A stretch of DNA of 64,000 nucleotides from Epiperipatus broadwayi (lineage: Eukaryota > Onychophora > Udeonychophora > Euonychophora > Peripatidae): contig JAQFVV010006221.1 of the NCBI GenBank assembly GCA_028023455.1, forward strand, positions 9,653,011 through 9,717,010, given 5' to 3'. The position numbers and the translations under genes were made by a program. Within the stretch, counting starts at the first letter, position 1, and each line of letters begins with the position of its first letter. Below are positions 31,801 through 45,230 of the stretch, piece by piece. Below the pieces are notes generated by a model. The model was not told the origin of the DNA and searched no databases. It was given only the letters and a program-made list of their open reading frames with translations.

Positions 31801-33409
31801 TTAATTAATACTCTTATTAGATGATGGAAATAGTCCAACATATAAATACAATTATTTATAATTGTTAGCAACTTTGCCTTAGACTAATTTACCATAAATC
31901 TAAAATGTTTAGTATTTAAAGAATGGTACAAGATTATTTTATAGTTTCCAATTTTATGAATCTCTTGTTTGCTTTGTACATTATGTTAAGATACTAGAAA
32001 ATGCTTATAAATAGTAGACAAACCTGTTGGATTTCAGGAAATAATTGTACTGAGAGCTGACTGGATATTTATTTTAGCAGTATTATATGGTTAGTAACGG
32101 TTGTTGTATGTATGTTTATTAGTATGGTTTATTATTATATACAGTATATGCATATATGAGATAGTTGTCAAAGATTACAAACTAGTCGAAAACACTCCTA
32201 GATGGATAAAAGTTTTAAAGTCGTACTATATATATATGTTACTGTATTTATTAATATTTAATTATAAGATTACGTATATTAGTTCGAAAAAATACAGATA
32301 TCGATTAAGAATATCATTACATATATATAAAGTGCAAACGTTTGAATTCTTTATATAAAAACACAAGTGTGAAAAGAAATGATACATATATAAAGTAGGG
32401 TAACAGCTCACTTGCCTTAGGATGAAGGTTAATCAGATTCTAGTTTATGTATTTCCTTTCTTTACCAACTAGCTTCAGGTCAATATTAAATGGCTATTTG
32501 ATTTAACTATAAGTCAGCTAATTGAAAAAAGATTGATTTTACTTCGGAAGTTTTCAGCTACAGTAAAGATTTTAAGTCGTGGACACAGCAGGCAAATTTA
32601 GTATCAAATATATCATTACGCCATTTATATCTGTTTAAGATTAACAGCTTATTATAACAATTCAAATATGAAATTACAGATATATATATATAAGCTATTC
32701 CAATAATTCTAGAATACATTTCAACAATGATGTCCTATATGTTTGAATGTAAGAAAAAGCCATCTATTATAAATGAAGATTACGTCACATGAGTAAGAAA
32801 GAGAAGTAGCACTTAAAAAAAGAGAGTATTATATGCATTACAGTCCACATCTACGGTTAAATGAAATATAATAATTTATAGTTTAATAAAAAGGATTATT
32901 AGTAATTTATATTTCATTTGAAAAGTGCTTTTTGTGAATAAGTTTTTGCTAAAAAATAAACACTTATAAAGAAAAACAGAACAATATAAATATTATAATG
33001 AAATAAAATAGGTTCCATAAATTAAACAACAGACGAAAAATAATAGCAAATAATCAAAATGTTTCATGATGGACAACCAAATATAATGGTTATATCTATA
33101 TAATGAGATAATTCAGATGGCCACATGTTTGGGTATCGAATTTAATGGAAAGATGTTTTAGGGATGAATATTCTGATTAACTTCCATTGACTTGAATTTA
33201 TATTTGATAATCAATTCATTAGAGTGCCATTCGTGATTAGTATATCATTATCATGTCATGCCAGACTTATCCATATTCATTATTTCCCACAAATGTTTAA
33301 AATTAATTGTAGGTAATTTTTAATTTTTACGTGTTAAACATAAAACATACACATATATATTAAAATACACCACAGATGTAAAATGAAATGATTTGATAAT
33401 ATGAATAAT
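31801..33409. other. No feature seen
   Basis: A+T-rich. An 85-residue open frame at 32101-32358 is Tyr/Ile/Leu-rich with no motif and is taken as chance. Confidence 0.5.
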
Positions 33410-33495
33410 AAGAATATCAAATAAATACAATTTATCCAACCTGCTTCAAACACTTTTTAGCAAACTCTTTATTTGTACATATATATACACCTACA

Positions 33496-33522
33496 TTTCG
33501 ACTGACCTGCAGTCTTCTTCAG
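33496..33522 (-). ncRNA. Hammerhead-like core, family D, left arm
   Basis: Minus: CTGAAGA (33522-33516), perfect 5-bp stem II GACTG/CAGTC around CAGGT, GAAA (33499-33496). Core bases are intact. Stem I and stem III partners are not obvious, so function is uncertain. Confidence 0.55.
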
Positions 33523-33760
33523 AGCTATGATATAATAAACGAAATAAAATTAAAAACATAACCACATAATAACACCATAAAAAATTTTTTTTACAATAAA
33601 AAACTAAAAACAACATGAAATATATATATTAAAAAACTGAAATAAATAATCAAACCCAAATAAAAGAATGTAAATAAAATGTACAACATAAATATAAATT
33701 ATACATGGTGTTATTATGTGGTTATGTTTTTAATTTTGTTTTGTTTATTATATCATAGCT

Positions 33761-33787
33761 CTGAAGAAGACTGCAGGTCAGTCGAAA
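33761..33787 (+). ncRNA. Hammerhead-like core, family D, right arm
   Basis: Plus: CTGAAGA (33761-33767), GACTG/CAGTC stem II, GAAA (33784-33787), then CATAGATG. Same core as the left arm. Confidence 0.55.
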
Positions 33788-33918
33788 CATAGATGCATAT
33801 ATATATATGTACAAATAAAGAGTTTGCTAAAAAGTGTTTGAAGCAGGTTGGATAAATTGTATTTATGGGATATTAAGGCAAAAATAAGGAAAAGTGTGAT
33901 TTAGGTAAGAATATCAAA

Positions 33919-34231
33919 ATTGGAAAGGAATAAATGGGTGGAACTATTTTTTAAAAAAGACAGACATAAACAATATTCTACTATAATGTACACAACTTCA
34001 ATTTAAAATGGAACAACCATACATGTTGACACTTAAACTTAGTTATAAAATGGTATTAATAAAAATTCTCAAATTAATTTTCTAACACATTCGAGTACAT
34101 TATTATTTGATATATATTGAAAAAAAAATTAAATACTGATAACTTATCTCAGACAACAGTCAATAACGACATATATTTCTTAAATTTATATAAATTAATA
34201 TAAGCAAATATTTTATCTAGCGCCGTGCTCG
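33919..34231. other. No feature seen
   Basis: A+T-rich. No ORF or repeat was recognised. Confidence 0.45.
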
Positions 34232-34237
34232 CAATTA

Positions 34238-34291
34238 TATTTCATTCTAATATCAGCAATTAGCTTGAAAGGCTGATATTGGAATGAAATA
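34238..34291. repeat. Short inverted repeat
   Basis: TATTTCATTCTAATATCAGC pairs with GCTGATATTGGAATGAAATA around a 14-base loop. It sits near a much larger palindrome but is separate in sequence. Confidence 0.8.
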
Positions 34292-34473
34292 AATTAATAT
34301 ATTAATATGTGTAAAATTATGACTATTTAACTAGTTTTTATTTATATATAATTAATTGTAATTAAAGGGGATTTGAACCCATACTTTCAAGTTCCCTTCA
34401 GCCATCCATTCTATCTTATATAACTAATACACATGATCATATACATATGAAAAAACTATTTGATTTCCAATAT

Positions 34474-34509
34474 ACATATTTCATGCTGAACCAATACACT
34501 TCAGTTAGT
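34474..34509 (-). ncRNA. Hammerhead-like motif, family B, left arm
   Basis: Minus: ACTAA (stem I), CTGAAGT where CTGATGA is expected, weak stem II ending AGCAT, GAAA (34482-34479), TATGTATA, TTGG (stem I return). The core change should disable it. The layout equals the intact copy at 44084-44117. Confidence 0.5.
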
Positions 34510-34826
34510 TCAGATCACCATCTCCCACATATACACAATCACTGTTCAGTTTATATTAAGATATCAAATCTAATACTTTAATAGGCAGGCTTCAATCTTT
34601 TCCACTTTAAAACACTTCAATCATCCATATCATTGAAAATCTGATGATGAAAATCTCAAAGCAAAGCCCACTTTGAGCTTTCCATCATCAAATTTTCAAT
34701 GATATGGATGATTGAAGAGTTGGTAAATGGAGAGGACTGAAACCTGTCCATTAAAGTTTGTAGATTAGTCTATCTTAATATAAAGTGAGCACTGATGGTA
34801 CATATATATGGGAGATGATGGTCCAG

Positions 34827-34870
34827 ACCAACTGATGAGTGCTTGTTCAGCATAAAATACATATATTGAA
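34827..34870 (+). ncRNA. Hammerhead-like motif, family B, right arm
   Basis: Plus: ACCAA (34827-34831), CTGATGA (34832-34838), stem II around GTGCT/AGCAT, AAAA (34854-34857) in place of GAAA, a two-pair stem III with a four-base loop (T-ACAT-A), TA cleavage position, then TTGAA. The GAAA change is probably CpG decay (CATAAAA versus C.CGAAA). Confidence 0.55.
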
Positions 34871-34985
34871 GATCATTTTACATATATGTGATCATGTGTA
34901 TCTATTATACAAGTTAGAATGGATGACTGAAGAGAACTTGAAAGACTGTGTTCAAACCCATTTAATTACATCTAGCTTAAGTATA

Positions 34986-35442
34986 TACACTACACTTGCA
35001 TTTAAATAATTAGTTGCAATACAAACATATATTAATTTAAAAAAAACTATATTAAGCAGTTGTTAAAATAATTTTGATGAAAGTAATCTAAAGCTTTAAC
35101 CACATATTTAATAAAGATAAAATTGTAAAAAAAAAATGGATAGGAAAGCCAAAACTTGGGGCAAAATGACAAAAGAAAAAACTTCATTTACTTACTTCCA
35201 GTCAAATCTGTGCTTTAGCATTCCCTATTAAAAGTATGTATATATAAATATCAGTATAATAATAATAAGCCACCATCTATAATGGGTTATTTTCTCATTG
35301 CTAACCATTGATAATTTAAATTTTTCCCCACCTGAGGACAAATACTACTATTAGAAGGTCTATTTTTTATTAAACCCTTCTAAGAATAATAATAATATTG
35401 AGCAGTCTATGGTATATATAAATAAATAACAGTTAATATGTA
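34986..35442. other. No feature seen
   Basis: A+T-rich. No ORF or repeat was recognised. Confidence 0.45.
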
Positions 35443-35462
35443 AATTCAAGTACTGATCCATT

Positions 35463-35564
35463 TTTTCCTCATGTGTCATAGCATCAGCCGGGAAGCAAAC
35501 CTTTCAATGGGGACTACTGCCTGCAAAGCAGCTGTCGCTGACCTCTCGACCACCAATGCTTGAC
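35463..35564 (-). mobile_element. tRNA-like SINE, subfamily I, with 20-bp TSD
   Basis: Minus-strand head GCATTGGTGGTCGAGAGG, an internal GCTGCTTTGCAGGCAGT hairpin like an anticodon arm, and a decayed B box (AAAGGTTTGCTTCCCGGC). Exact 20-bp TSDs lie at 35443-35462 and 35565-35584. The long perfect TSD suggests a fairly recent insertion. Confidence 0.9.
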
Positions 35565-35584
35565 AATTCAAGTACTGATCCATT

Positions 35585-36359
35585 GAAACAAAATATTTTG
35601 ATTTTTTAATAAAATTAAATTTACAATTATTACCAACCTTACATTTTTATAAATACAAAAGATGCTGTATAAATACAGATTTAATATCGATCTTTTGAAA
35701 GCACACACACAAAAATTCCAAGTCTATTCCAAAGACTTAATAGCAGCATAAATTCATATTTCACACGTTGTAAAACGGAGTATTCCCAGAAATTAGAGCT
35801 TCCACATTTTAACTATATGCACCATGGTACACCAGATGCATATTTTAATATAATAACAATCCTAGGAGACACCCAAATACTTTTTGCATTAAGTTAGAGT
35901 CAGTCAGAGCAAGAGATAAAAAGATTTCCACATACAATATTTACTCTGATACCTGATTCTTAATGCGGCAGCATCTGAGACCTTAACATGAGATCTCTAA
36001 TTATAAGAAGTACTACTAATTATTATCTTGATTTTTTCTTAATGTAAAAATGTAAAATACATGATTATATGTAATTCCACATAACATTAAATGTAAAATT
36101 ACTACAAGTTCTCTTGCCCTATGTATGTGGGAAAAAATAAAAAAAATGTAACATTTGATCAATAAAATCCTTTCATCATCACGATTATCATCATCATAAT
36201 AAAGTTATTTGTAAATAACTATAGTTATTCTAACTCTAAAGGAAAAAAAGGAGTGAGAAAAAATGGTCTGAAAATGAGTTTTCTATGAAAATGACCAATC
36301 TATGAAGTACAGATATATTTACATAAAAAAAAAACATGTTGGTCCATTTTTTTTAAGTT
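35585..36359. other. No feature seen
   Basis: A+T-rich with a short CAT/ATC run near 36174-36200. No ORF. Confidence 0.45.
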
Positions 36360-36851
36360 TTATGATGTTTTTCATTTCCTCAGCAGAAAAGTTCTTTTTA
36401 GAAAAACTTCAATCCTGTGTCTAATTGTTGCCCTCTCATGTATTTTATTGTTTTCTATATCTTTCCAATAGAAGTAACTGATACTTCAGTTCTTTAGAAT
36501 GTCTTTAAGATAATCCTTATAACATAGACAGGGTCTGTTTCTCTCCAGACCTCCACTGCTCATTTGTTTTACATGTTTCCAATGAAGGTGTAATATTATA
36601 ATAATGGAATCTAGAGTTTCACATTCAGCAAGTTGAAAAATATATTGATTAATTTTATGACTTTGCCATCGTATTTTTAAAATTTTATGAAGAATCCTTA
36701 AATGAATTTTTTTTTATGACTTTTCTTACAATAATTTAGATAAAAAAACAGTTCTGTATAAAACTAACTCAGTTGTAATAATTACTTTTTGTGATGAAAT
36801 ACTCTAATTTTCTGTTTATAAAACTACCAGATATTTAAACTGGTTTAGTTT

Positions 36852-36958
36852 TTTTTCTTTCTCATGTGTCAGAGTATCGGCTGGGAAATGAACCCGCAAA
36901 CCCCGGGACAACTGCTTGTGAGGCATCTGTGCTGACCTCTCAACCACTGACACTTGAC
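36852..36958 (-). mobile_element. tRNA-like SINE, subfamily I, inserted in RTE
   Basis: Decayed head (GTCAGTGGTTGAGAGG) with B box GCGGGTTCATTTCCCAGC. Exact 16-bp TSDs TAAACTGGTTTAGTTT at 36836-36851 and 36959-36974. Confidence 0.85.
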
Positions 36959-37785
36959 TAAACTGGTTTAGTTTCTCAAGTTGATAACCATCCAAGGTAA
37001 AAGGTTCTGCAAAGTTCCAGAATCCAAAATAAGGTAATTATTGCTTTAGCTCTTAATCAGTTTTAATTAAAATTTCAGTACCAAAACTCTATTGTATCTT
37101 GAGCCCTGTATGATTAAGCCACTTATAAACAATTCTAAAAACTATTGCCATAAAAACTGAAAACCAGGTTGGAGAAATACACATCCTTGTTTAAACAGAA
37201 TTTTCATTTCAGCTACATCAAATTTTTCACCTGTAGTAACACTATAACATAGAAGATGTATAATATAAATAAAGTTTGGTAGCCAACTAATTTCAAACAA
37301 TGCCAATGTTAACTTAATCAAATATCTCAACTAAATCAATAATATATAGATCAGCCTTTTGTTTCTGACATTTTTGTTGCATTTGTCTGGCAACAAAAAT
37401 AATATCTATGGTGCTTTTTGATTCTCTGCAACCATATCAAATTTATGGTGAACATTGATCTATAATGGGAAGCAACCTATTCAAAAATATTCCTGAAAAT
37501 ACTTTTCCTGTAGTGAGTAATAATGATATTCCATGATAATTACCACAGTCTTGTCTATTTTCTGTTTTTAAAAATTAAAACTATAAAAGCACCCTTAAGA
37601 TCAGATGACAGAACTTTATAGGTTCTTGTATTTAAAAAAAGTTCACTGGTCATTTTATCATGGCCTGAAGCCTTTCCATTTTTAAGATTACAAAAAAAGA
37701 TTTCACTGAGCTGGATCTCTTTATCCAAATCAAAATGAGTGGATAAAATGTATATACCATTAAAAATTGTCAACTCAATTTTTAG

Positions 37786-37896
37786 AGTCAAGCATTGTTA
37801 GCTGAGAGGTCAGCACAGCAGCCTTGCAAGCAAGCAGTTGGTTGCCGATGGTTGTTGCAGGTTCGCCTCCTGCTGATGCTATGACATATGGAAAAA
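37786..37896 (+). mobile_element. tRNA-like SINE, subfamily II, inserted in RTE
   Basis: Plus strand: GCATTGTTAGCTGAGAGG head, GCAGGTTCGCCTCCTGC B-box arm (a perfect short hairpin), GATGCTATGACATATGG tail and an A-run. TSDs AACTCAATTTTTAG (37772-37785) and AACTCAATTCTTAG (37897-37910) differ at one base. Confidence 0.88.
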
Positions 37897-39240
37897 AACT
37901 CAATTCTTAGTTCATTATTCATGAGATCATCAAAATAATTATTTCACTTATTCAAAATATCATTGTTGTAACATGATAAAGAGCCATTTCTGCATTCAAT
38001 AGGATTGCGATCAGTGAATCACTATATCTTCTTTGTAGTTTTAATTCACTAATTATTTTGAAGTCTTCTTATCAGTCATAGAACTTCTGCATTCATATTT
38101 CTATATCTATTATGAAGTTTCACATTTATCTCATTATTTTTTTTTAGTTGAAGATCATTTTCAGAAAAGCAGTCATAATATTTTTTTAAATGAACTCACG
38201 GATATATTTTTTTATATATCTGTAGAACATTCCTCAAGTAAATTCCATGCTTTTGTATGATGGTCCTTATAGTCCAAGTTCGAAATTTTAGTGTTTAACT
38301 ATTGAACTTCAGTATATACAACAGATTTTTATAAAGAATGAATGTCAATTTTCTGAAAATATGATTATCGGAAAACTATTTTTCAGTGAAGTTATCATTT
38401 TAATCTTAGATTGTACTAATCTAGGATATGCCCAACAATCTGCTCTTGTAATGCCAACTTTTCTTTCACTTGCATCACTAAATGCCATTGTTTTAAGTAT
38501 GAACTTATCCATGTTCCATTGTAGTGATTTTTGTAAGTGTTCATAATAATTAATCCATGTGTTGTGAAAAAATTTGCAGCACCAATTTCTTTACCTCCCA
38601 TAACTTTTGGTCAAACCTATTATTTGTATAAATAAGTTTATTAAAGTCTGCAAGAAGAAAAAAAAATCTTATAATACTATCGCTATTATAATGAAATAAT
38701 GATTGAGTTACATTATCGCTCAGGAATTTAAAAGATCTGGAATTAATCCTAAGACCTTACATACCAAAAACTGCCTCTATATCACCTCAATAAATCATGC
38801 AGACTATTGCTGCAGTAATGCTATTCATAAAGCAAGGAATAAAATCTTTTCTTTTTTGAACTCTTTGAAGATAAGGTTGGAGCATAGGCACTAATAAAAA
38901 TGATTACTACTCCCATTGTTCAAAGTGAGTCTTAACATCACTGATACAAAAGGAATTCCAACAAGAGAAGAGAGTAAATTAGATTTTATAACAAAGCCAC
39001 ACTATGCATTCCTTTTAATTATGCCTTTTCAAAAAAAATAACTGTCTCCATTCATCTGTTTTATTCAACTTCTTTGTCTGGGAGATTAGTTTCATTAATA
39101 TCAGTTATATTAATCTTAGGTCTTGACAGCACTGCAATCCTCCATTCTGGTCTTAAAAAATTTGTATCATATAATGTTTCCACATTCCATGTACATATAC
39201 TTAGATTTTTTTTATAATGCTTACTTTTAGTGCTAATATT

Positions 39241-41564
<2,324 letters not shown>

Positions 41565-41790
41565 AATCAGATTGGGAGTAACATTAATCTGTGTGACATT
41601 GATTACAAGAAATTTTGTAATCTTATTAAACTTAAATGTTATGTTTGATTTTATCTTTTAAATTTTACTTTATTATGTATACATTTATATTTTCATTTTA
41701 TGCTACATGTTTTATTTTCACTTTTATTGTATGTGCAAACTGTAATTGGCTTTATGCTGTTGTTTAGCACTTAAATAAATGAATTGAATT
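41565..41790 (+). other. LINE 3' UTR
   Basis: Non-coding stretch after the RT stop, ending with repeats GAATTGAATTGAATT that grade into the ATT array. The short GAATT repeats may be the element's own 3' terminal repeat. Confidence 0.6.
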
Positions 41791-42009
<219 letters not shown>

Positions 42010-43168
42010 TATCAACCCTGATATAGCAACATTAAGGGATTGTATCAGAAATGGTATCTAGCCTTTGATGAACCAACATCCTATCCTGCAAAATATCAGG
42101 AGAAAATAATTGATTGGACATAATTTATCTGTTATTCACAGTTGGCTTTATATCTGAAGGTTTGTCAGTAGCCAGAATACAATATACAGATACAAATAAA
42201 TTATTAATTCATAGATTGTTGTAAATATAAATTATATTAATTAAATAACATGTAAAATGTTAAATATATATTTCAAAAATGAAGTATTTTAATTTAAGCA
42301 AAATTACTTGAAATAAAATTTTAAAAATTTGTTATGTAATTTGCAAATATCTCACCCAGAATTCAGAAAGGTGTATCTGTATATTCATATATGACTTTAG
42401 TTTTGTTCATTTTTAGGCAAGTAGTATTATTGATTTGGAAAGTTTTCTTCTTAATAATTTTATTCTTTTTAATTGTATTTTCTTCAGGTCCATTATTTTT
42501 AATAATTTTTATTACAATCAATTTTTAATATTTATAGCTGCATTTTATCAATACATATGAAGATTTTAGAGATCTGTTCTTGTGTATAGGTCAACTATGT
42601 CATGGAAAAGAATGTATCAAAATTCAAAGTATATGAAGTTATCAGGTAGATACAAATAGGCTGGTTCACTACATCTTTGGATTTGTTAGAAATGGTGCAT
42701 TCAGGTTCTTAGCTGTTTATCCTGGAAGCTTCTGCTATGAAGATCTTTCATGCCATTGGTGAAGGATAGGATGACTTCTGTAATGATGTAATGCCATAAT
42801 TTTTTATGTTTGACATGAATGTCCATTGCAATGCAGAGTTGAATATTGGTGTCTATTAGTTTCAATCATATTCACAAACAGTATGAATGAAGTAGATGAC
42901 TACTTAGTACTTCACCATAATTACTTCATCTATTTGAATACCTCACTTTTATATTTTTAATTTAATGATGCAATTCTGCAAACAAACACACTTTTATCTA
43001 AAATCTCATTTTGTTTTTCAATTAACTATTGCATTACTTTTCTCCCCTTCTTTAATAAAATGTTAATCTATTTCTGATGTATCTCTTTAAAAGCTGTTCT
43101 CTATTAGATTTTTTTAAATTTTAATTTTGTAATTAATAATTTGTAAAGTGCATACTCATTATGTAAGT
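42010..43168. other. No feature seen
   Basis: Slightly less repetitive A+T-rich DNA. No ORF, RNA or repeat was recognised. Confidence 0.45.
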
Positions 43169-43441
43169 AATATATATTAAGACTATAACCTTAATGCTAT
43201 GCACCTAAAATGCGACAGTAGGGACCTCTACAAATCTAAACACAAGATTAATGACCTTAAAAGACAAGAGTGGCCACTCTTATCTTCAACCTAATTTTTA
43301 AATATATAGGTGAATCTAAAGCATTTTGATTTGAGAGAGTGAAGCTATAAACTATTTCCTTGATTCTAAGTCCACAATTTCTATGCAAACTAAAACACAT
43401 GACTGTCACATTTTAGGTGCATAATAGCCTTAATATATATT
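43169..43441. mobile_element. Palindromic repeat, family F, with longer spacer
   Basis: Arms of about 50 bp (TATATATTAAG...GCACCTAAAATG and CATTTTAGGTGC...CTTAATATATA) bracket about 180 bp. GCGACAGTAGGGACCTCTAC inside the left arm matches GCGAAGGTAGGGA in the 27.0 kb palindrome. No hammerhead core, no ORF. Confidence 0.65.
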
Positions 43442-43972
43442 AAATTTTAATTATAACTTTTTAAACATTATACCTTTTTTTAGCTTTTGATATATCACTT
43501 TTGCATACATTTTCATCAATTTACTTTCTTAAATTGTTAGAGATTAATACAATTGATAATCACACTATCGAAAAATATAGTATAGATGAACATTTACATT
43601 ATTACAATATCTTTAATCTTTTCTTAGTTAAACATTACAAATAAAATATAATTTAAACCTTTTTTCAGTTACACATTTCAATATTATTGACATAATTTAA
43701 ATGATAAAGTTATAGACAGGAGAAATAACTCTATACTTTATTTTAATTTTGTTAATGTGCTTTTTTTATTTGAGAATCCTATCTACAATTCTTTGAGAGC
43801 AAATTGAATAAAATAATTGGTGCCAATATAATATGCACTTGGCGGACATTTTGAATTTTAAAACACCCAAAAACACTGCTGGCACATATAAGTGATAAAT
43901 GACATCGACTAGAAGCACTCAGTTTTAAAAAATTAAATAGCCTAAGGCACTACAATAATAATTTCTTATATA
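43442..43972. other. No feature seen
   Basis: A+T-rich. No ORF or repeat was recognised. Confidence 0.45.
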
Positions 43973-44145
43973 TAGGGTATATGAGCACAGACTTTCACAT
44001 GATCCACCACTCTCCACACTATCTCATATCACTGATACACTTGAATACATATATGTTGAAAAGATAAATAATCACCAATATACGTATTTCATGCTAAACC
44101 AGCAATCATCAGTTGGTCCAGCTCATATACCCTATATATTACATA
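43973..44145 (-). mobile_element. Family B hammerhead element with short inverted ends
   Basis: Short inverted ends (ATATAGGGTATATGAGC near 43976 and GCTCATATACCCTATAT near 44129) flank a non-coding unit with a fully formed hammerhead on minus. The end containing GTGAAAGTCTGTGCTC is also found fused to a LINE at 16037-16082. Other relatives are the arms of the 34.3-35.0 kb palindrome. TSDs were not identified. Confidence 0.75.
44084..44117 (-). ncRNA. Hammerhead ribozyme, type I layout, intact core
   Basis: Minus strand, in order: stem I 5' ACCAA (44117-44113), core CTGATGA (44112-44106), stem II TTGCT/AGCAT with GGTTT loop (the T-T closing pair is weak), GAAA (44100-44097), a minimal stem III in which the last A of GAAA pairs with T at 44090 and T44096 with A44091 around loop ACGT, cleavage after A44089 (ATA triplet), stem I 3' TTGGT (44088-44084) pairing perfectly with ACCAA. 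Every consensus core base is present. Two-pair stem III hammerheads are known from PLEs and retrozymes and may work best as dimers. Confidence 0.8.
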
Positions 44146-44740
44146 TATAAACACAGATATATAATAAGCTTGTGTGTTTCAGTTATTTAATAATTTCTCC
44201 ATAAACTAAATAATTTTGTAATCTCTTCATTATTCCTAATTAAATGTAACTTTTTTATATATAAAATAAAGTAGGTTGTACTATTTATTCATAACTAGAA
44301 AGTTTAATATTCAAGCATTTGAATTAACCATGTGATAAGGCTTTTAATCATGTCATCACTATAGTATATAATAATAAAAACATCTACAAACAATATGAAT
44401 TAACATAATGAAAAAATTAATGGTATTAATATATACCTATATATTATTTCTAAACTAAAAATATTTGGATTTTAGGCATTTAGTACTACTTTGTGTATCA
44501 GCAACTTTTTTCTGACATGTAAAAGTATCATTCTGCAGAATGCAAGGTAGCATTGCTTCCATTTAATAATTACATCCTTTTTAAGATAACATTTTTAATC
44601 TATAATATTTTATAAAATTTCTCAAATTTTTTAAATATAAAAATGACAGAATCAAACCTTTATTTATACTATTTGGTTGTTATCACTATGCTACTACTGC
44701 ACAATGCTTTTGCACATTCTTACATCTTTATCATGTACAA
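44146..44740. other. No feature seen
   Basis: A+T-rich. No ORF or repeat was recognised. Confidence 0.45.
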
Positions 44741-44754
44741 AGATGAGTGAAAAC

Positions 44755-44858
44755 AGTCTTGCATTGGTGGTCAAGAGGTCAGCGCAATTGCCTTGCACTT
44801 GCAGGCAGTTGCCCGGGTTGCGGGTTCGCATCCCGGCCAAGTGACACTTAAAAAAAAA
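44755..44858 (+). mobile_element. tRNA-like SINE, subfamily I, with 14-bp TSD
   Basis: GCATTGGTGGTCAAGAGG head, CCGGGTTGCGGGTTCGCATC with B box, CCCGGCCAAGTGACACTTA end and an A10 run. TSDs AGATGAGTGAAAAC (44741-44754) and AGATGAGTGGAAAC (44859-44872) differ at one base. The acceptor 3' strand is altered (CCAAGTG instead of CCGATGC). Confidence 0.9.
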
Positions 44859-45059
44859 AGATGAGTGGAAACGGTTTTAAATCAATATATCTATACAATA
44901 TTAAAATATTATATCATTGTTTACCAATGTGACATGATAATAGCTCAAAGATGTTTCTGAACTTATGCGATAATTTTATTATTGAGGAAGCACTTTTTAA
45001 ATTAAATTCCTTATTCTTCTCTTTTACTTTCTTTGCATATCTTCATATATTCAAATATA

Positions 45060-45230
45060 TATTGCTTATAATACTTTTTTATATACACTTCAATGCAAAC
45101 AAATTTCTTAAACTTCTTTATTTTCCTTACAGTTTCGAATGTCCAGCAGTCTTCATCAGAAGTTTAAAAAAATTTGTTTGCATTGAAGTGTATATAAAAT
45201 AAGTATTATAAGCAATATATATATATATTA
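45060..45230. mobile_element. Palindromic hammerhead element, family A
   Basis: Arms ATATATTGCTTATAATAC...CAATGCAAACAAATTT and their complement (about 45160-45228) flank an asymmetric apical part with a minus-strand hammerhead-like core. CAATGCAAACAAATTT and CTGTAAGG are shared with the 8.9 kb copy. As at 20.5 kb, the arms extend stem I below one core. Confidence 0.75.
45129..45159 (-). ncRNA. Hammerhead-like core, family A
   Basis: Minus: CTGATGA (45159-45153), stem II GACTG/CATTC with one mismatch, GAAA (45136-45133), CTGTAAGG. Core bases intact. AACTT/AAGTT outside can extend stem I with a bulge. Confidence 0.5.

Larger units (their letters stand above)
33410..33918. mobile_element. Palindromic hammerhead element, family D, with 12-bp TSD
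   Basis: Arms of about 160 bp (33422-33582 and 33703-33867) flank a spacer of about 120 bp. Both arms carry the same hammerhead-like core, on opposite strands. Landmarks are TTTGCTAAAAAGTGTTTG and CAGGTTGGATAAATT. A non-palindromic tail (33868-33906) follows the right arm. Exact repeats AAGAATATCAAA at 33410-33421 and 33907-33918 mark a TSD. The architecture matches the 8.9 kb element: two inverted arms plus a short right tail. Confidence 0.8.
34349..34985. mobile_element. Long palindrome, family B with tRNA-like end
   Basis: Two arms of about 310 bp are reverse complements with modest divergence. The centre is near 34672, around AAAGCCCACTTTG. Each arm contains a family B hammerhead-like motif and, at the outer end, a tRNA-like stretch with a B box (GGGTTCAAATCCCC on minus at 34359-34372; TGTTCAAACCCATTT, decayed, on plus near 34950-34966). 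In each arm the hammerhead precedes the tRNA-like part. In a tandem or circular unit this is equivalent to the order in family E. Confidence 0.75.
36360..39240 (-). mobile_element. RTE-type LINE, antisense, decayed
   Basis: On minus, endonuclease remnants start near 39210 (TWNVETL, corresponding to the TWNVRTL-like start of RTE endonucleases). A linker region with CNLKNGKASGHDKMTSELF (about 37695-37635), DLKGAFIVLIFKNRK (37600-37555) and an RT part with VTTGEKFDVAEMK (about 37240-37200) and KQGCVFLQPGF (about 37185-37155) follow. The C-terminal remnant extends to about 36360. Numerous stops and shifts. It is interrupted by SINEs at 36852-36958 and 37786-37896. The sequence is related to, but clearly distinct from, the copy at 5893-9440. 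Confidence 0.75.

Noticed and set aside
32101-32358. 85-residue open frame with hydrophobic stretches
   Set aside because: Low-complexity Tyr/Ile/Leu composition in A+T-rich DNA. No conserved motif or related copy to support a membrane protein gene.
34650-34665. CTGATGATGAAAA near the centre of the 34.7 kb palindrome
   Set aside because: There is no room for stem II between CTGATGA and GAAA, so it is a chance match.
36174-36200. CATCATCAT-like run as a CRISPR or satellite array
   Set aside because: It is a short simple-sequence run. No spaced repeats were seen anywhere in the window that would suggest CRISPR.
44755-44858. Possible genuine tRNA gene
   Set aside because: TSDs, A-tail, many similar copies and an imperfect acceptor and anticodon arm show a tRNA-like SINE.
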